Positions 11,871 to 26,198 of a DNA stretch of 64,000 nucleotides are shown piece after piece. Both the position numbers and the translations under genes were made by a program. Source of the stretch: Brienomyrus brachyistius (taxonomy: Eukaryota > Chordata > Actinopteri > Osteoglossiformes > Mormyridae); assembly GCF_023856365.1 (NCBI RefSeq), contig NC_064538.1:17440935-17504934 (forward strand). The letters run 5' to 3'. The notes under the pieces were generated by a model. The model was not told where the DNA came from. It worked only from the letters and a program-made list of their open reading frames with translations, and made no database searches. Every line of letters begins with the position of its first letter. Positions within the stretch are counted from its first letter, which is position 1.

Positions 11871-13889
11871 TCTGCCCTTCCTCGTATGCATCACCATTGT
11901 TAGGAAGTATTAATGTAAAAATGTGTCGGTGTTAATGGCATAATAATGACACCCGATGTTTTGCAAACAGAGATGTAGAGTTGCTAACAAAGCTGATGTA
12001 AAGTGAAACCCCCGTTACTATAAAAATGGATAACATTTGGGCATCTGCGAACAAGCATATCGGAGGTTCAAAAAGTAACGTAGCTGCTAGCCTCAGAAAT
12101 GTGATTGAGGTTTAAACCCAGGTACAGGATACTCCGAAGTCAAACTGTTATGGCCTGTGAAGTAGTCTAGTTATTAATATTTTGCATCTAGCCATAGTGA
12201 TGAATAACACGCCCTAATGGCTACGTTTGAAAATTAATGGTGTGCTTAAATGTCAGTACGTTGTACCGGCTATAGGTGTTAAGTTTTGTTTTTTTGTATA
12301 AGAAACCACCATTATTACCCATAGTTCTAAAGTTCTAAATGCGTGTTTTGTAATGCTTTATTGGGCTGTTTAACGTATAAATACCTTTAAATTTCATACG
12401 TAACTACTACACTGAATGCCCGCCTTTTATCCACTGTTTATTCAGTGCAAATGGTCATTGTTAGAGACCATTTACATCTAAAGTGTGCTTTGGTCCAGCA
12501 CCGTGGGAGGTGTTGGGGGTAACCGAGGAACAGTCCAAGCTGAAACAGAGAGACAGTCCGTCTACACTGGAAGGTTTCAATGACAAGTAAGGAGGTTAAC
12601 AAAAAGGGGGTTTGATGTGCTAAAAAGCACTTTCCATCACTGGGGTGGGCCGTATTAATGCAGTTTTTTGGGATAACCTTCAGGTCAGCTGTTCAAACCC
12701 AGGTGTGAAGACTCTTCAGCCAATCAGTCCTCTAATTATAGTAATCTAATTAGGAAGTTGCAGCGAAAACCTGCATACCCAGTGTCCCTGTTCTGTCAGA
12801 TCATAGGCCTGTATACATATTGGGCACAGGTTTGATAACCTAGGATAGGTAATTCAGTGCCTCAGGGATTTCAATGCGGTATCATTGCTGATTAATCAAT
12901 CTTTATTAAACATATATAGTTTCACATTGTTCTAACAAGATGTTGGTCAGGTGATGCTACCTGGGCAGATGTAACCAATACGTGCTGCTTTGGGAATTTG
13001 GCATTTACACTTAAATGCTCATTGCTTTTTGCTGACCCGTCAGTAGATGCACTCTGAACTATATTGTTCTTCATGAAAAGGAAAAGTGCTGTTATCTCCC
13101 TGAGCACAGGAAACCAGCAATGGCGAACTGTGCGGCTTTAACGTGGCGTCATCGAAAATGGTGGCCCGGTTCCATTTTTTTATTTCACATAAATCGAGTA
13201 ACGAGGTTTGAAATTATTTTTGACTGTTTTGAGCATGTTTTGCGGCCGTTTTGCTGTGCAGGAGAAAAGAAAGTTTTCAGAATACATTAATTATCGTACA
13301 ATGTTTGCTTGATAAATAAAATGCAACAGAGCAATTTAAATAGCGGACTTACTAGGTCTTCAGGCTGGTCTTACATGTAAGTGATCAACAATAAGAAAGA
13401 CAACAAGATCCATGGTGCCTTAAAGCTATTTTGTATTACAATGATTGGTTTGGTTAATAGTTTATAAAATCATTTAAGACGCCCAACAAGACATTTGATA
13501 GACATTATATATGTTATTACGGTATCTGTAAAATGCTGTAAAGCCGGTATTTTATATAATGTGCAGTTTTGATGGCTATGTTGCTATTGTTCCATAAGGG
13601 TTGATATAATAGATGCCTTTTTGGAAGCTGTTCTGTAGAGGGAAAAATAAATGTTGATTTAAGAGTCATGAATATATTTTATACCCATTTGCTGAGTTTT
13701 GATATTGCAGAGAAAGCAATCTGTTGCATCAATCAGTGTGCTGGAACTTCATGACCTACTTTTCCGTTGTTCCAGTTTCAAAAATCATGTTAGTTATTGC
13801 TGAATCTCATGTAATACTTTTGCTTAATTTGACGTTGTAAAATCCTAGCCATCAGGGAAAACCGTGCTCCCCTGACCAATGAACAGGCT

Positions 13890-13955
13890 CGCGTTCCCGG
13901 CACCCGTGACCCTGACCAGGACAAGCGGTAAGGAGACGGCAGGATGGATGGACTT
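13890..13955 (+). repeat. Dispersed repeat tail (GACCCTGACCAGGA type)
   Basis: GTGACCCTGACCAGGACAAG followed by GGATGGATGG. The same tail occurs at 15495-15535 and, in diverged form, at 1480-1515 and 46690-46730. It is a common 3' end of fish SINE/LINE copies that finish in GGATGGAT repeats. Confidence 0.6.
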
Positions 13956-14404
13956 CCCTGGCAAATGCTGTCAACATTGCCTGAGTCTGCAAATGAGTTT
14001 TGTTTTTCAGAGCATTGAGGGTTGCCTAGCAACCTCCCCTCTCAGTTATGACTGTTTTCAACAGAGCTCCGAAAATATCAGGCCTTACAGTGTACTGATT
14101 GGCTGCAAGCCTATACTCTGAGTGATGAAAGCTCACACTAAAGCTGAAGGTGGAATTTATACCTTGGAAAAGGCGAAAATCTGATTACTTATCAAGTTTT
14201 GGCACCCATTCTCTGTTACACAGGGAAGGCCTTTTATTTGGTTTATAGACCATACATTTAATTAAATATGTGACTCTGTGGAAATGTTTAAAAGCAAAAT
14301 ATTACAGTGAACATCTGTCAATCCCACATATTATAGTCTTAGCCTAGTTTTGTTGATTTTTCTTATAACCATGTATAATTTAACTTTGTTAGCTAGCTAA
14401 ACGG

Positions 14405-14570
14405 ATCGGGGTGGGCAATGCTGTTATCTCACACCTCCAGGTTTTGGTGATTGGCTCCCTCTCCTATAGTCTGGTGGTGTCCTGCACCGTAAATGTGTGC
14501 CGGGGTTTGTTCTGCATGACCCCAGAGGATGGCTGTCCCTTAGTCCTGCCCTAACCCCCCACCCCCCCAT
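14405..14570 (+). repeat. Degenerate tRNA-SINE-like repeat
   Basis: The order GGTGGGCAATGCTGTTATCTC, CACACCTCCAGG, GTGTGCCGGGGTTTGTTCTGCATG parallels a common fish repeat (GTGGTTAGCACTGTTGCCTCACACCT...GTGTGGAGTTTGCATGTTC). It is heavily decayed, so the assignment is tentative. Confidence 0.4.
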
Positions 14571-15494
14571 TTTGTACACTAGACACGAGGTTTGTTGTAG
14601 CTGAAGAAAAGTCCTACTATTGGTTTTGCATTTTTACATGCCTTTCCTTCCACGTAAAGTATTTTATATGGTTCATTACGAGTAACTGCCCTCAGCTAAC
14701 ATCCCACCTATATACTGCATCAAAGTCATGTGACTCAGGCAGCAGTTCGCCATGTTACTTTCTCTTCTTTCTCTGGGTGAACCATTGAACCATTTTCATT
14801 GTTTATATGCCAGGACATCAGAGTTAACATCTAAGATTTTCATGTCTCTTTGATTGCTTCAGTTAAACGACATCCAAAATATGACACCCTTCACCACACT
14901 GGGATGACCTGCCTTATTTGGTGTGGAAAAAGGCGTGTCCCCCTACCAGTCAAAAACCACCTTGAGCAGGAATGCTCCCTGCATGACTCCTACCCAACCA
15001 TACGTATCATTGCTGAATTCTAGGTATTTGGCAAGCTAACAAAACAGGGCCCCATGAAAGCAATTTATTGCTTGTCAGATGTGAACATTTCCATAACTAG
15101 AAATCTGATTATCTTTTTTTACGGCTCTTTTAGGTAAGCGCATACATAGCTGTGTGATATTATTAGGCTAGCGATTAGGTGTGCGTCATTCACAGTTCGC
15201 AGTGCTTGGCTAATTAATACTAGCTGTTATTGAGTATCAGCTATGTCAATTTAACTGGGCATTTTTTCGATTGCAAGAATAACCATAAATTGGGTAATCA
15301 TCTTAAGCTATTAATATTTGTAGCATAATTTCTCATGTCACAATGTACATTCGTATTTTGTAATTTCTTTTATTCTAATGTTGACCAGTTCCAGGCTTTG
15401 TAAAAATTGAATGTGCCTTTGTGGCGATAGATTGCTGCTAGATAGTGAAACATAGATGTTATCATCCTTGCTGAAAACAGACTTTAGCCCCCCC

Positions 15495-15540
15495 GGTGAC
15501 CCTGACCAGGATAAGTGGCTGGAAGATGGATAAATGGATA
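15495..15540 (+). repeat. Dispersed repeat tail (GACCCTGACCAGGA type)
   Basis: GGTGACCCTGACCAGGATAA then GATGGATAAATGGATA. Second copy of the tail seen at 13890. Confidence 0.6.
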
Positions 15541-17976
15541 ACGCCCACTTCCCCAAATACAGCAGTAACCGTCGTTGCACTGCAGAAACCTGCACGAGGC
15601 AGCTATCCAATTCGTGACATAGCCGACCAGATGGAACTGACCGTGAGAAAAGTCGCCATAAAACCGCCTCTCGAGATATCCCGCGGCTCGTGACCCCAAA
15701 ACGCGAAGCCAGGCAGCTTTTTGCAGAGCAACGTATTTTCAGCGGGCAGAAATAGGACTTTGCATACTTATTTTTAAAATTCCCCAGCGTCATTCACAGT
15801 TAACAGTGCTTGATTGCTTCTCCATGAAGAAAAGCAGATGTTTTATGAACATGTTCAGTGCTTAAAGTTACTGCCCATTAAAGTTTCTTGTATTCTAACG
15901 ATACCTTCATAATATCATAAAATTCTGGAAAAATTATTATATAGATATACGTATCACCACTAAAACAATAATAATGATAACAATAACAGTCATAGTAATA
16001 ATTGTTATAATTATTATTATGTTGTGAATATGTTATTATATAAGGTAACATTTTTCTACGTTTCTTTTTCGCAGTATTTGTGGAGAATATCATGAGGTCC
16101 TACGGAAATGGAAATAGCGGCATGATGTGTTGCATTGTGTTGGATTGTAAGTCTGCCCTGGGACTTTTGCCCATATAGGCCCACCATATATACATACCTA
16201 TGATAAAATTTGCTAACCAGGGGGCTTCCTACAATGAGATTTTCCCAAACAGGCATGACTAAACATTACTGTCCCACTACGAAAGTACTGTACTCGGTAG
16301 CTAATCCCCGATGCAGCCCTGCTGACGCCAAATTGATGTGCCCCACGCTTAACTGCATATATCTGTTGAGCAGATAACATGAATCCATGACTTCCACCAT
16401 CTCAATAGTCAAATAGTCACTGGGGACGTGCCTGGGAGTCGAACTTGATTTGTGTTAAGCTGCTTTTCAAAGGCACCTAATCAGCAGTGGCAGAACTGCT
16501 GTGCAGTGGAAATAAGCCTTACTTATTACTTTATTTGTTTACTTGTGTGTTTAATTACTCAATCTCATCTGTATCATCTTAAGGAATAAAACACGGCTGT
16601 TGTCGGAGTTAAATTGCATGACCATATCTCCCCCTGCTGGAAGAGTACAATATTTACTTTTCAAAGAAAAAAATCCGCGCTGTTAAAACGCCCTGTTCAG
16701 TTTGGTAATGCTAGGAGTTGTCTGTTTTTACCATTAACCACGTGCCTCCAAGAATTCTGAATTGCCACGGAATCGTTCTTTAAAAATAATGCAACACAAT
16801 GTGATTTCCCCATAACGAATCAGGTGTTTTTAAACAACGAAATAAAACATTTCTGTCCTTTTTAATCATTATTTATTACACCAAAACAATTATCTTCAAT
16901 TTCCATTAAAGTAACATGAAGCAATAAAATGTGACTGTAAGCAATTTAAAACAGGGCTGAGGGTATATATAATACGCTATTGAGAAAATTCATAACCCCC
17001 CACCCTTTGGGGTTTTGCCGTAGAAAGAGAAAAAAATGGAGGGTAAACGAAGCGACTATTTTTCACTTATAATTAGGCAGTGAAATGCGATCCCTTACTG
17101 CGGAGAGGCTGCCCTCAACTCCAAGCTGGAGTCAATGGCTTCCAGATTTCAACCCGATCTCCTCTGTCTAGACTATACGTTGCTCGCCTCGACACCCAGC
17201 TCTCCGCCCTCCCAATTGAGAGCAGAATGCCAAGAGGCTTTGGTCCCTTTTCCTGCTTATAGCCACGGAGCAGGTCTTTTCGGGCCAGATGGTCCGAGCC
17301 TGGACCCAACTGGCATAAAACATGCTGGGCCTGCAAGGCAGGCACAGGTAGCTCTTTCCCAGGACTTCGTTCTCGTCCTTGAGTATGTAAGATTTACTCT
17401 CAAGTGGTTTATTCACTGGCGCTTATTCTATTCTACAAATGCCGTAATGGGAAAATACGAAGTTAATGGTTATAAATATTTCCTTGCAATTTCTTTTATA
17501 TTAGCTTAGTTTTCTTTCAAATAATCCCCAACTAAATGCAACCGCTCTTTATGTAAATAAGCGGATTGCATTGGTAATCTGATAATTGACTTAATGTGAC
17601 ACAAAACAGTTGTCATTAATGTCCCATGTCGTTTGTGTCACCCGTATTGTAGCGTAGTTTTCACATATTAACTTTGCCACACACGACTCGAGTGAGGAGT
17701 TGTATACTCTGATCACCAAGTCGGCGATGTCTGATTTTCCTTTCTCCATTAGGCATGAAAGTTTATTTGACTTCACGTCGAAGCTAAACGAGAGAGATTC
17801 TGGTCAGGGTATGCTATGTGTCGTAAGTAAATAGGCATGTTTAAGAGCAGATGCTTTGACAAGACCTCAGACTGTTCTTTAACAGGGAATGGCCATTTAA
17901 TATTATAGGCTATTTACATGTTTGAATTTAAAGGGTTAAACAATTACATTTGCATGATTTTTTTCCGTCCTTAACA

Positions 17977-17978
17977 TT

Positions 17979-18017
<39 letters not shown>
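17977..18017. repeat. (ATT)n microsatellite
   Basis: About thirteen ATT/TTA units in a row. Seen directly. Confidence 0.9.
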
Positions 18018-18018
<1 letters not shown>

Positions 18019-19432
18019 TGAATTACTTCTTATTCTTTTTCTCTTGATGAAAAAAATAACTGCAGTAGGCCTGTTGAAATTCTTTTCTGGTAAGGGATTT
18101 ATTTTTCTCTCCCAAGTGGCGTTTTGGTGTCACCAATATTGAAAAGAAGGCGTGTTTTCTGTGGATTAGTTTGTGGCTCCGGGCGCACTCTGACAGCGCC
18201 ATTTTGCCCGTTGAGATATTTCACTGTTGTTTGTTTAGCGGGAGGAATTGATTTTCGCGTCTGCATACTTTCTGAGCAGATGGTTTGATATTTGCTTCCT
18301 CAGATCCCCGCGTTTGACTGGAAGGGGGCTGCGCTCAGTTTCACCCCCGCAAGAGGCAACCCAAGCGGGTCTTCGCCTTCCGTGTAGCGACCCCGTCCGC
18401 TGGCGTTTGGTCCGGAACGCAGCACATTAGAGCCACTTTAAGTGACAGACAAACGCTACATGAAACATAGACGTTATTTCTGTTCCAGAAATACCTAAAG
18501 AAATGCGTGCAAACTCAGACATCTATTCAAGAAAGCGTTTACTAAACCATATTGGAACTTTCTTAGTGGCTGCCAGTTCCTCACAGTTTCCCCGGTGTTT
18601 TTTAAAATGAAGGTTAGCGAGAAATTAATAAATGTAAGCCTTCTGTATAGAACGCCAGAAGACGTTGATTGTGCTATTTTGGGCCAAGTCAGCGATTTGT
18701 ATTTTCCTGTATTTATCCTGAAGCAGCGAACAGAACTGCCGAGACCTAAAACATGAGGGTGATCCATATAACCACCCAGAACCAAGATTTTGGGGCTCTT
18801 TTTGGGTGTTTTTTTTATTTCATTATTTCGTTTTTTTATTCTTTTCTTTGCTTTTTGGCAGACTTTAGGAATGTCTGGGAGCCGAGGGGATTGGGCCTAT
18901 GCTCTCCGTGTAGAGAAACGGAGAGAGAGGGAAAGTTAGAGACAGAACCACAGAAATGTAAACACGTCTGGAGCTAAAATAACTGCTCTTTCATGGAAAA
19001 CACCCTCTGTCACAAGTAGACTTCTGTGAGCTACACCCTATCCAAAAATTGCCACCAAAAGCCAATTCGTTCCCTACATGCGTATTATTTTGCATATGCA
19101 CGTAATCTTCAGATTATTCATGCGTGGTAAACAGTGATTTTGCTGTCAGAGTAGAACAGTAAAGCGTGTTTTAATTCAGCATAACAGCCAAGAACATCTC
19201 AACATCTTGCTTTTAAAAATACTTTTCCCTCATAAAAATGAAGTAATAAAATTAAAGTGAAAGCGCTTGAAAAGACAGCTGACACCATCTTATCTCCTCA
19301 GGACAAAAACTAACCGTGTACCCATTTCAAACCAAGCTTAAATAGTGCAACTAGTACTTAACCATTTGTACGGTTTATAACCATGTGCTATCTAATGGTG
19401 TATTATTGTTACTGAAAGATACCTGCGTAATA

Positions 19433-21005
19433 TACAACCAAAAAAGCAGGGATGCTGTGTAAAATTTGAACAGAATGCAATGATTGACAAATCATGTAAA
19501 CCCGTATTCAATTGAAAATATAACAAAGACAGCATATCAAATCTTGAAACTGAGAAATGTTATTGTTTCATGAGAAATATGTGCTCAATTTGAATTTGAT
19601 GCCAACAACACATTTAAAAAAAGGTGGGACAGGAGCAACAAAAGACTTGAAAACGTGTATAATGCTAAAACAAAACACCTGGATGAAAATCTCACAATTA
19701 ATTAGGTTAATCGGCAACAGGTAAGTAAGATAATTGGGTATAAACATAGTCTCTGTGCACTGAAGATGGGGAGAGGTTCACCACTCTGTGAAAGACTGTG
19801 TGGGCAAACAGTGCAACAATTTAAGAATAATGGTCCTCAGCGTAATATTGCAAAGAATTTAGGAATTTCATCATCTACAGTACATAAAATCATTAGAAAT
19901 TTCAGAAAACCTGGAGAAATCTCTGTACACAAGGGGCAAGACTGAAAACCAATATTGGATAGCCTTGATCTTCGGGCCCTCAGGCAGCACTGCATCAAAA
20001 ACAAACATAATTTTATAGTGGAAATCACTGCATGGCCTCAGGAGCACTTCCATATACCAATGTCTGTGAACAAAGTTTGTCGTTGCATCCACCAATCCAG
20101 GATGAGATTCTACCATGCAAAGAAGAAACCATATATAAACATGATCCAGAAACACCTCTGACCTCTCTGGGTCCAAGCTCATTTAAGGTGGACTGAGGCA
20201 AAATGGAAAACTGTCCTGTGGTCTGACGAATCAAAATTTCAGATTTTTTTGGGAAATAATGGATGCGGCATCCTCCGGGCTGAAGAGGAGAGGGACCATC
20301 CAGTCTATTACCAGAAGACAGTTTGAAAGTCAGCATTTATGAGGATATGGGGGTGCATTATGGCTCATGGCTTGGGTAGCTTGCACACCTGGGAAGGCCC
20401 CATTAATGCTGAAAGATATATACAGGTTTAGGAGCAACACATGCTGCCATTCAGACAACAGCTTCTTCAGAGAAGGCCTTGAATATTTCAGCAAGACAAT
20501 GCTTAACCGCATTCTGCGTGTATTACAACGGCATGGCTCCATAGTAGAAGAGTCCAGGTGCTAGACGGGCCTGCCTGCAGTCCAGACCTGTCGCCCATTG
20601 AAAACATTTGGTGCATCATGAAACAAAAAAATACGACAAAGCAGATCCTCAATTGTTGAGCAGTTGAAATCCTATATCGGCCAAGAATGGGGCAACATTT
20701 CACATTCAAAATTCCAGAAACTGGTTTCCTCAGTTCCCAAATGTTTAAAGAAGTCCTGTTAAAAGAAGTGATGCAACACAGTGGTAAACATGCCCCTGCC
20801 CCAAAGTTTTTTGAAAGGTATGGCTGGCATCAAATTTTAATTGCGCATATATTTGTCATGAAACAACGAATTCTCTGTTTCAACACGTGACTTGTTGTCT
20901 TTGTTTTATTTTCAATAAATCATGGGTTTATATGATATGTAAATGATAGCGTTCTATTTTTATTTACATTTTACTCCGCGTCCCAACTTTTTTGGCAACG
21001 GGTTA
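19433..21005 (+). mobile_element. Degenerate full-length Tc1/mariner-superfamily transposon
   Basis: The left end TACAACCAAAAAAGCAGGGA and the right end TTTACTCCGCGTCCCAACTT...GGGTT are imperfect inverted repeats of a Tc1-type family that is very common in fish. Between them is a single transposase reading frame spoiled by stops and small indels. The copy is about 1.57 kb, which is full length, so it decayed after insertion rather than being 5' truncated. A TA dinucleotide flanks the left end; the right boundary is approximate. It cannot mobilise itself. Confidence 0.85.
19766..20787 (+). pseudogene. Tc1-type transposase pseudogene
   Basis: Starting at ATG 19766, the first part reads GISSSTVHKIIRNFRKPGEI, the paired-like helix-turn-helix DNA-binding region. 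Then come [20 protein letters not shown] (first catalytic Asp), QQDNA (second Asp, about 20490) and SPIENIW (catalytic Glu, about 20590): a recognisable DD34E triad. The end reads DATQW then stop. A TGA follows GQD near 19942, and further stops and frame changes lie at about 20160, 20325 and 20500-20550. No intact protein can be made. Confidence 0.85.
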
Positions 21006-21349
21006 ATTGTATGGTGTTCTGTAAAAGTGTAGGATCGCTATTAGGTTTAATAGAATTAATTAGCTAATTAAAAGACATGAATGCACTGAAACTTAGAGGT
21101 GTTTAACATCAAAGAGCTAAATTTTACATCCTTGGTGTAGAGTCAAAATATAGCCATATTTAGCTGTTCAAAAGAAAACGGAGGCCACTGAATGTGATAT
21201 CTTGATGAATGACTACTTATTACTGGAAGAGTTTAGCAGTACATTTTAATCCTTATGGTCCAAGTCTTGCAATTTCAGTTTCCCTGCTGGACTCATTCAT
21301 TAAACAGCGCCTAATTTGTTTATAAAAGAAAAGTTCACGAGTAAAAACA

Positions 21350-21711
21350 AAGAACGTCTAGTGAAATAGAGAACTGAAAATAATCCATTCACTCCACGAA
21401 CATCTAGGCAATAAGAAAACAACGGTTTTCTTGTAATTCGCTGTAACTTGCATGAGACTTTTTAAATGTGCGTGTGCGACTTTTTCTCTCTCTCCGGCTC
21501 TCTTTCTCTCCCTCCTTCTCTCGCCCACAGTGACTTGACTGATGTTTACTGAAGTAATATAGCTGGTAGATGTAGCCCGGAGACTTCGCCGAACCATAGT
21601 CAAAAAAACGAAAAGCTCTTTCGGCTTTTCTTTTCATTGGATTCAGCATATTTATAGATCGTAACGCGTTTAAGGAGCAAATACACTGCCCGGGAGCAAG
21701 GACTACTAAAG
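21350..21711 (+). promoter_or_regulatory. Candidate upstream promoter and non-coding first exon (plus strand)
   Basis: A CT-rich stretch (21480-21530) is followed by an ATTGG (inverted CCAAT, about 21636), a TATTTATAG TATA-like box (about 21648) and a perfect donor AAAG|GTAAGT at 21711. This is the layout of a promoter plus a short untranslated first exon. ERG is known to have several distal non-coding first exons, and it lies downstream on this strand. No transcript evidence is available, so this is an inference. Confidence 0.3.
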
Positions 21712-21719
21712 GTAAGTAA

Positions 21720-24700
21720 AACATTAAAATAATAATATATTACAAAGTGCAAAATGTTTTCCTAAGTTCCGCTGTTGTCCTCTGCAATAGTCGTTCATTT
21801 TTTCCAGATATATATGTTAGACTTATAAAGTAGCTTTGAAAGGATTGTTGATGCTGAAGCGGTGGCAGATCGTTTTGACTGTAGTGACACTTAAGAAGAT
21901 CCTTGTCTGTTTAATTGACAGTTTTGATGCATCCGCTGCCCATTCTGCATATTTGCAAGGATGTAGTTTTGTCAGTGTGTGATTTCTTAAATGCGATGTT
22001 TTCATTGCTATCGTTTTATTTCTGTAGTTATATGAATACAGTTTTCCATAGTTAATATTCGTATAGTTGCTTCATTCGAATTCGCGTTATTCAGTATATG
22101 GTGCGCAAAATTAGTTTTTTTACATTTACAAATAGCTTAATATGCGGCTTATTCGTTACAGAAGTGTTATTAGTTGTTTCTATTTGTCTTCCATAATGTA
22201 GCATATAGGTTATATATGTATATATAATGTATGCATCCGCATATGAAGTAGGTGTGCATGTTACATACACATTGCGATCGTCTACAAGTGTTGAAAATCA
22301 TTTTTTTAAATTTAGCCCCACCTAGTGTTTCACGTCCCCACGTTGTCTACGCTTACAGTATATGTGACAGTTTCTCGTCATTTATCGCCATTTAAACTAA
22401 TAGGTCAACAGAATCCGATTCACCAGCGCAGAAACTTGAGATATACTTGTTTATGAAGTCTTCTGTATAGATTATCGCTGTATTTCACTGAACCGCGTTT
22501 TCTATGAAGCTGGCTGCGAACCTGACTGTCATTTTAGCTGTGGTTAAATGAATAAGTCGGGGTCTGACCACAACACTGAAAACTTAAAAATGTAACAGGC
22601 CCTTCTGGTTCAGCACTACATACCGGCAAAGACTTAAGCTGAAAGACATTAACGCTGGTGAAACTGGGTAAAATCGTGATGAAACGAGGAACCAGAAGGA
22701 TTTATGTTTTGCTTATTGGTCTGGGACTTGCGGTCATAAACCTTACTTGTAATACCGTCAAAGATAAACAGTACTTAGAGCGTCAACAACCTCAAGCTTA
22801 ATTAAACAATTAAGTTCGGTGGCCTATTTATTTATGAACAGGAATATAGTGAATAAATGTTAAATAAAAATGAACGGCTTCTAAAAATTATTATTGCTCT
22901 TGTTTTGTTGTAAATGCGTGAAATCTTTCATGAATATGCTTTTGCGCCCCTCTACCACTTACGAAATACATTTATATTGCTTTCACAGTTTTATAAAGGG
23001 CCATTGAATGTGACATTAGGGTATACAAAAAGGCACACTTACCTAGTGACGAAACTTTTACAAAGGCCTATTTCACTCTTAGTTTTCAATTAGTTTTTTG
23101 TTGTTGTTTTTATTTGCTTATTTTATGTATTTTTTGACAAAATGCTTTGCAGTAAATTGGATTAACAGTGAATGATCACACATTATTTAAAATTATTATG
23201 AATTAAATATTCATTTGTATTTATAATATTTATATTACTTATTGCACTGGACATTGCAGTCATATTCGTATTTTGGAAATAAATATAGGAGTAAAATCTG
23301 GCAAAAAAAAGCTACACAATTGTAAGTGATAACTGACAAAGTTCTAGATGCTGAGAGAGGCTGCAGTACATAGTTAGGTTTGCTTAGGCATTATTACGCA
23401 AACAAAATTCAGGGAAAAGAGTCTTTGAATGTGAACCTGCAATTTGTGTGTATCGGCCTCTGTAATTAATAAGAACACCACTGACTTTTAAAGTGGAAAT
23501 GCACATTTTTCGTGTTTTCGCTTCATGTTATTAGAAAGGGCCTGTTATTCTCTTGCGTGGGTTGATTTGCCCCAGAAGAAGCTGAGACCTCAGATCGCTT
23601 GTGACGTCTTCAACCTCAGGATGCTGTTCATTCAAGGGTGTAGAGAACAGTTTAATATTGGGGGTACAAAACTTGATCATTCAAATGCAAAAGTCCATTT
23701 ATTGCCCTGGGGGGGGGAGCACTGCACCCAAATATTAGGGGGGGGGTACACACTGTCCTATAATGCCCTATTCCTGTGCCATTTTGTTCATTTAGTGGAT
23801 GCATTTATTTAAAATATTAAAATATAATTTCTTTTAAATTGAAGTAAATACTGTTTAAATCCCTTTTCCTTCAGTGTGTGACACGCAATATCAGAATCTA
23901 AAACGCAGACAGCAAAACTACTATTGTGAGTACGACAATAAAATTTGGTGCCAAATTCTTAAAATAGTTTTATTGTTATATTTTGCATTTCATTTACTCT
24001 CTATACAGTTTCCTAGTAACCAGACTGCCTCCCGCTACAGAAATGTAACAATGGAATTGGGTCTGAGACGCGACAAACAAAAAACCGTCACCAAGTCAGG
24101 GAATGAGACTGGCAGTAAATCTGCAGGTGCTATTTTCCAACCTCTGTAGTCGAATACCAGATATCAAACGTATGGCTCTGCATAATACATCCTCATGATA
24201 GTTTTCAAAAGAGCAAAAATAAGTGATATTAGGATGTATTAAAGAAAAAAAATCTCACATAGCTTTATGTAGCTGATAATAAATTAGGCTGAATTAGCTG
24301 ATTAGCTGTCTTTCCAATCGATGCTTATCTCCAGCGGAATAGCCTGCATCTACTCCGGTGCTTGTTAAAGTGACGGCTTCTCCTCACTTGTGTGCCTGAA
24401 ACGCATCGTTCCTGAGACCCCTTGTTCTCCGATTTGGCGTCATCCTAAAGGACGGAAAATGCGAGAAAAAAAAATCATACTTGCAGACAAATTATGTGGC
24501 AGAAATGACACATCTAACATCTGCTTTCTTCGGTTTCATCAGATCCATCTCTCCATTCCAGCACAGCGTGCCTGCCAGACGTTGCCACGTCTTTCTTATT
24601 TGCTTCTAGCCTCTGTCTTCAAGTCATATGTGCACAATGATTAAAGCCTCTTAATTTTTGACTCCCGCTTTACTCTGACTGTGGACCCATCAAGGGTCAC

Positions 24701-26162
24701 ATCTGCATCTGAAAACAGTCATTCATGGAAGGTGAGAGTCGTGAAAATCACTCACCTGGCAGGACATTTCCAGCTACTAAAGCCACTCCGCGTATTTAGT
24801 AGTTTTGCATAAGGCTCATGGATAATTTGTCATCTTGATTTGTCTCTGATAGTTGGATGTACAATGGAGCAAAATCTGGTATGGATAGACTCCTGAATTT
24901 AATTGCAATGTTATTCATGTCATACACAGTGTGAAACTGTTTATCCAGACACAATTTTTGCTGTGGCGGTTGCCTGGGGATCCAGAAGTCAAATGATAGG
25001 CCTTTATTTCAGGCTGACTTCTAACAGGCATTTGACAGCTTATTTTAGCTTGTTTTTATACACTGTTGTGCATTCTGTATATGATGCTTGAGCGCTTGGA
25101 GCCACAATATCTTGAGTATCCGCATCTTGGCTTGAGCCCGAGGTGAATTCGCAAAGGGGTATGAGCAGTTACGCTCCTCAGATGTTTATGCACTTAGTGT
25201 GTTGGGTCAGCCATCATTCTGCAGGTGCGTCCCGAGTGCTGAAGGGTGTCGACATCGTCTTAATCTGCAAAGCCGCCTCCATGGGTAGATTTACATGAAT
25301 GATGTTTCAGATGCAATTGCAATTAAATGCTGTAAGTCAATTGTCACCAACCCAACTCGGGCTGGTTACCCACAATCCTCAGTGCTGTTAGAATAATTTA
25401 ATGTAGGAAAAATCGAAGGGCTGGGTTGGGAGGATGTGTTGCCCATAGTTTGGGATAGTCACAAAACCAGGGGGTTAGAAATTGCTCAACGTTAATATCA
25501 ATAGATGGGGTAATGTAGAAGATTTCCGGAGTTTTCTTCAGGGTGAAAGTCTGTGAAGGAAAACAAAGGAATGTGAGGTTCTCTGCACTCAGGGGTGACA
25601 TGTGACTCTCTTGTGGCCAGCGGTCAGAGTGCTGGACCTGCCACACTGATGACACAGGATGGCCACCCTCATTTAACCCTCGCCTGCTTGGCATGGCCTG
25701 AAGGCTTCTGCTATGCGTCAGACACGCACGGGATTATTGTGGCTGCGGATTGCCAGTCAGATTAGGCCATCGGCTCAATAAAGCCAAGGCACTTGTGGAA
25801 AATCACATCGTAAAGAAATTCAACAGTATTATTAAGGAAAAAGAATAATTCAGTAGATACAATGATGGATCACGCACATGGCGTCCAGGTTCAGGGAAGC
25901 CTGTACTCCACATCGGTGGGGAGACCGGTGGCTTTTCAGCAGCCCCCGGCCCTCAGCAGCGAATCCCCAGGAACAGGGTCTGACATATTATAATGCTGAC
26001 AGCTACTGTATAAAACTCGAAGAATGGCAGCAGACGACCGTAAAGATGGGGACTGGCTGTATGAACGGGATGGAATGAGGTGGTAAACCCCTGGGCTCGG
26101 CCTGCTGGGAACTGGGGCCTGGCTGACTAATTCAAACCGCGTGTGTCTCTATTTACGTTTCA

Positions 26163-26198
<36 letters not shown>

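Larger units (their letters stand above)
11900..19432. other. Intergenic region upstream of ETS2
   Basis: No exons recognised. Contents are AT-rich DNA, short fragments of dispersed repeats (13890-13955, 14405-14570, 15480-15535), and an ATT microsatellite at 17977-18017. A GC-richer patch at 18170-18430 has the look of a conserved non-coding element but no clear feature. Confidence 0.5.
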
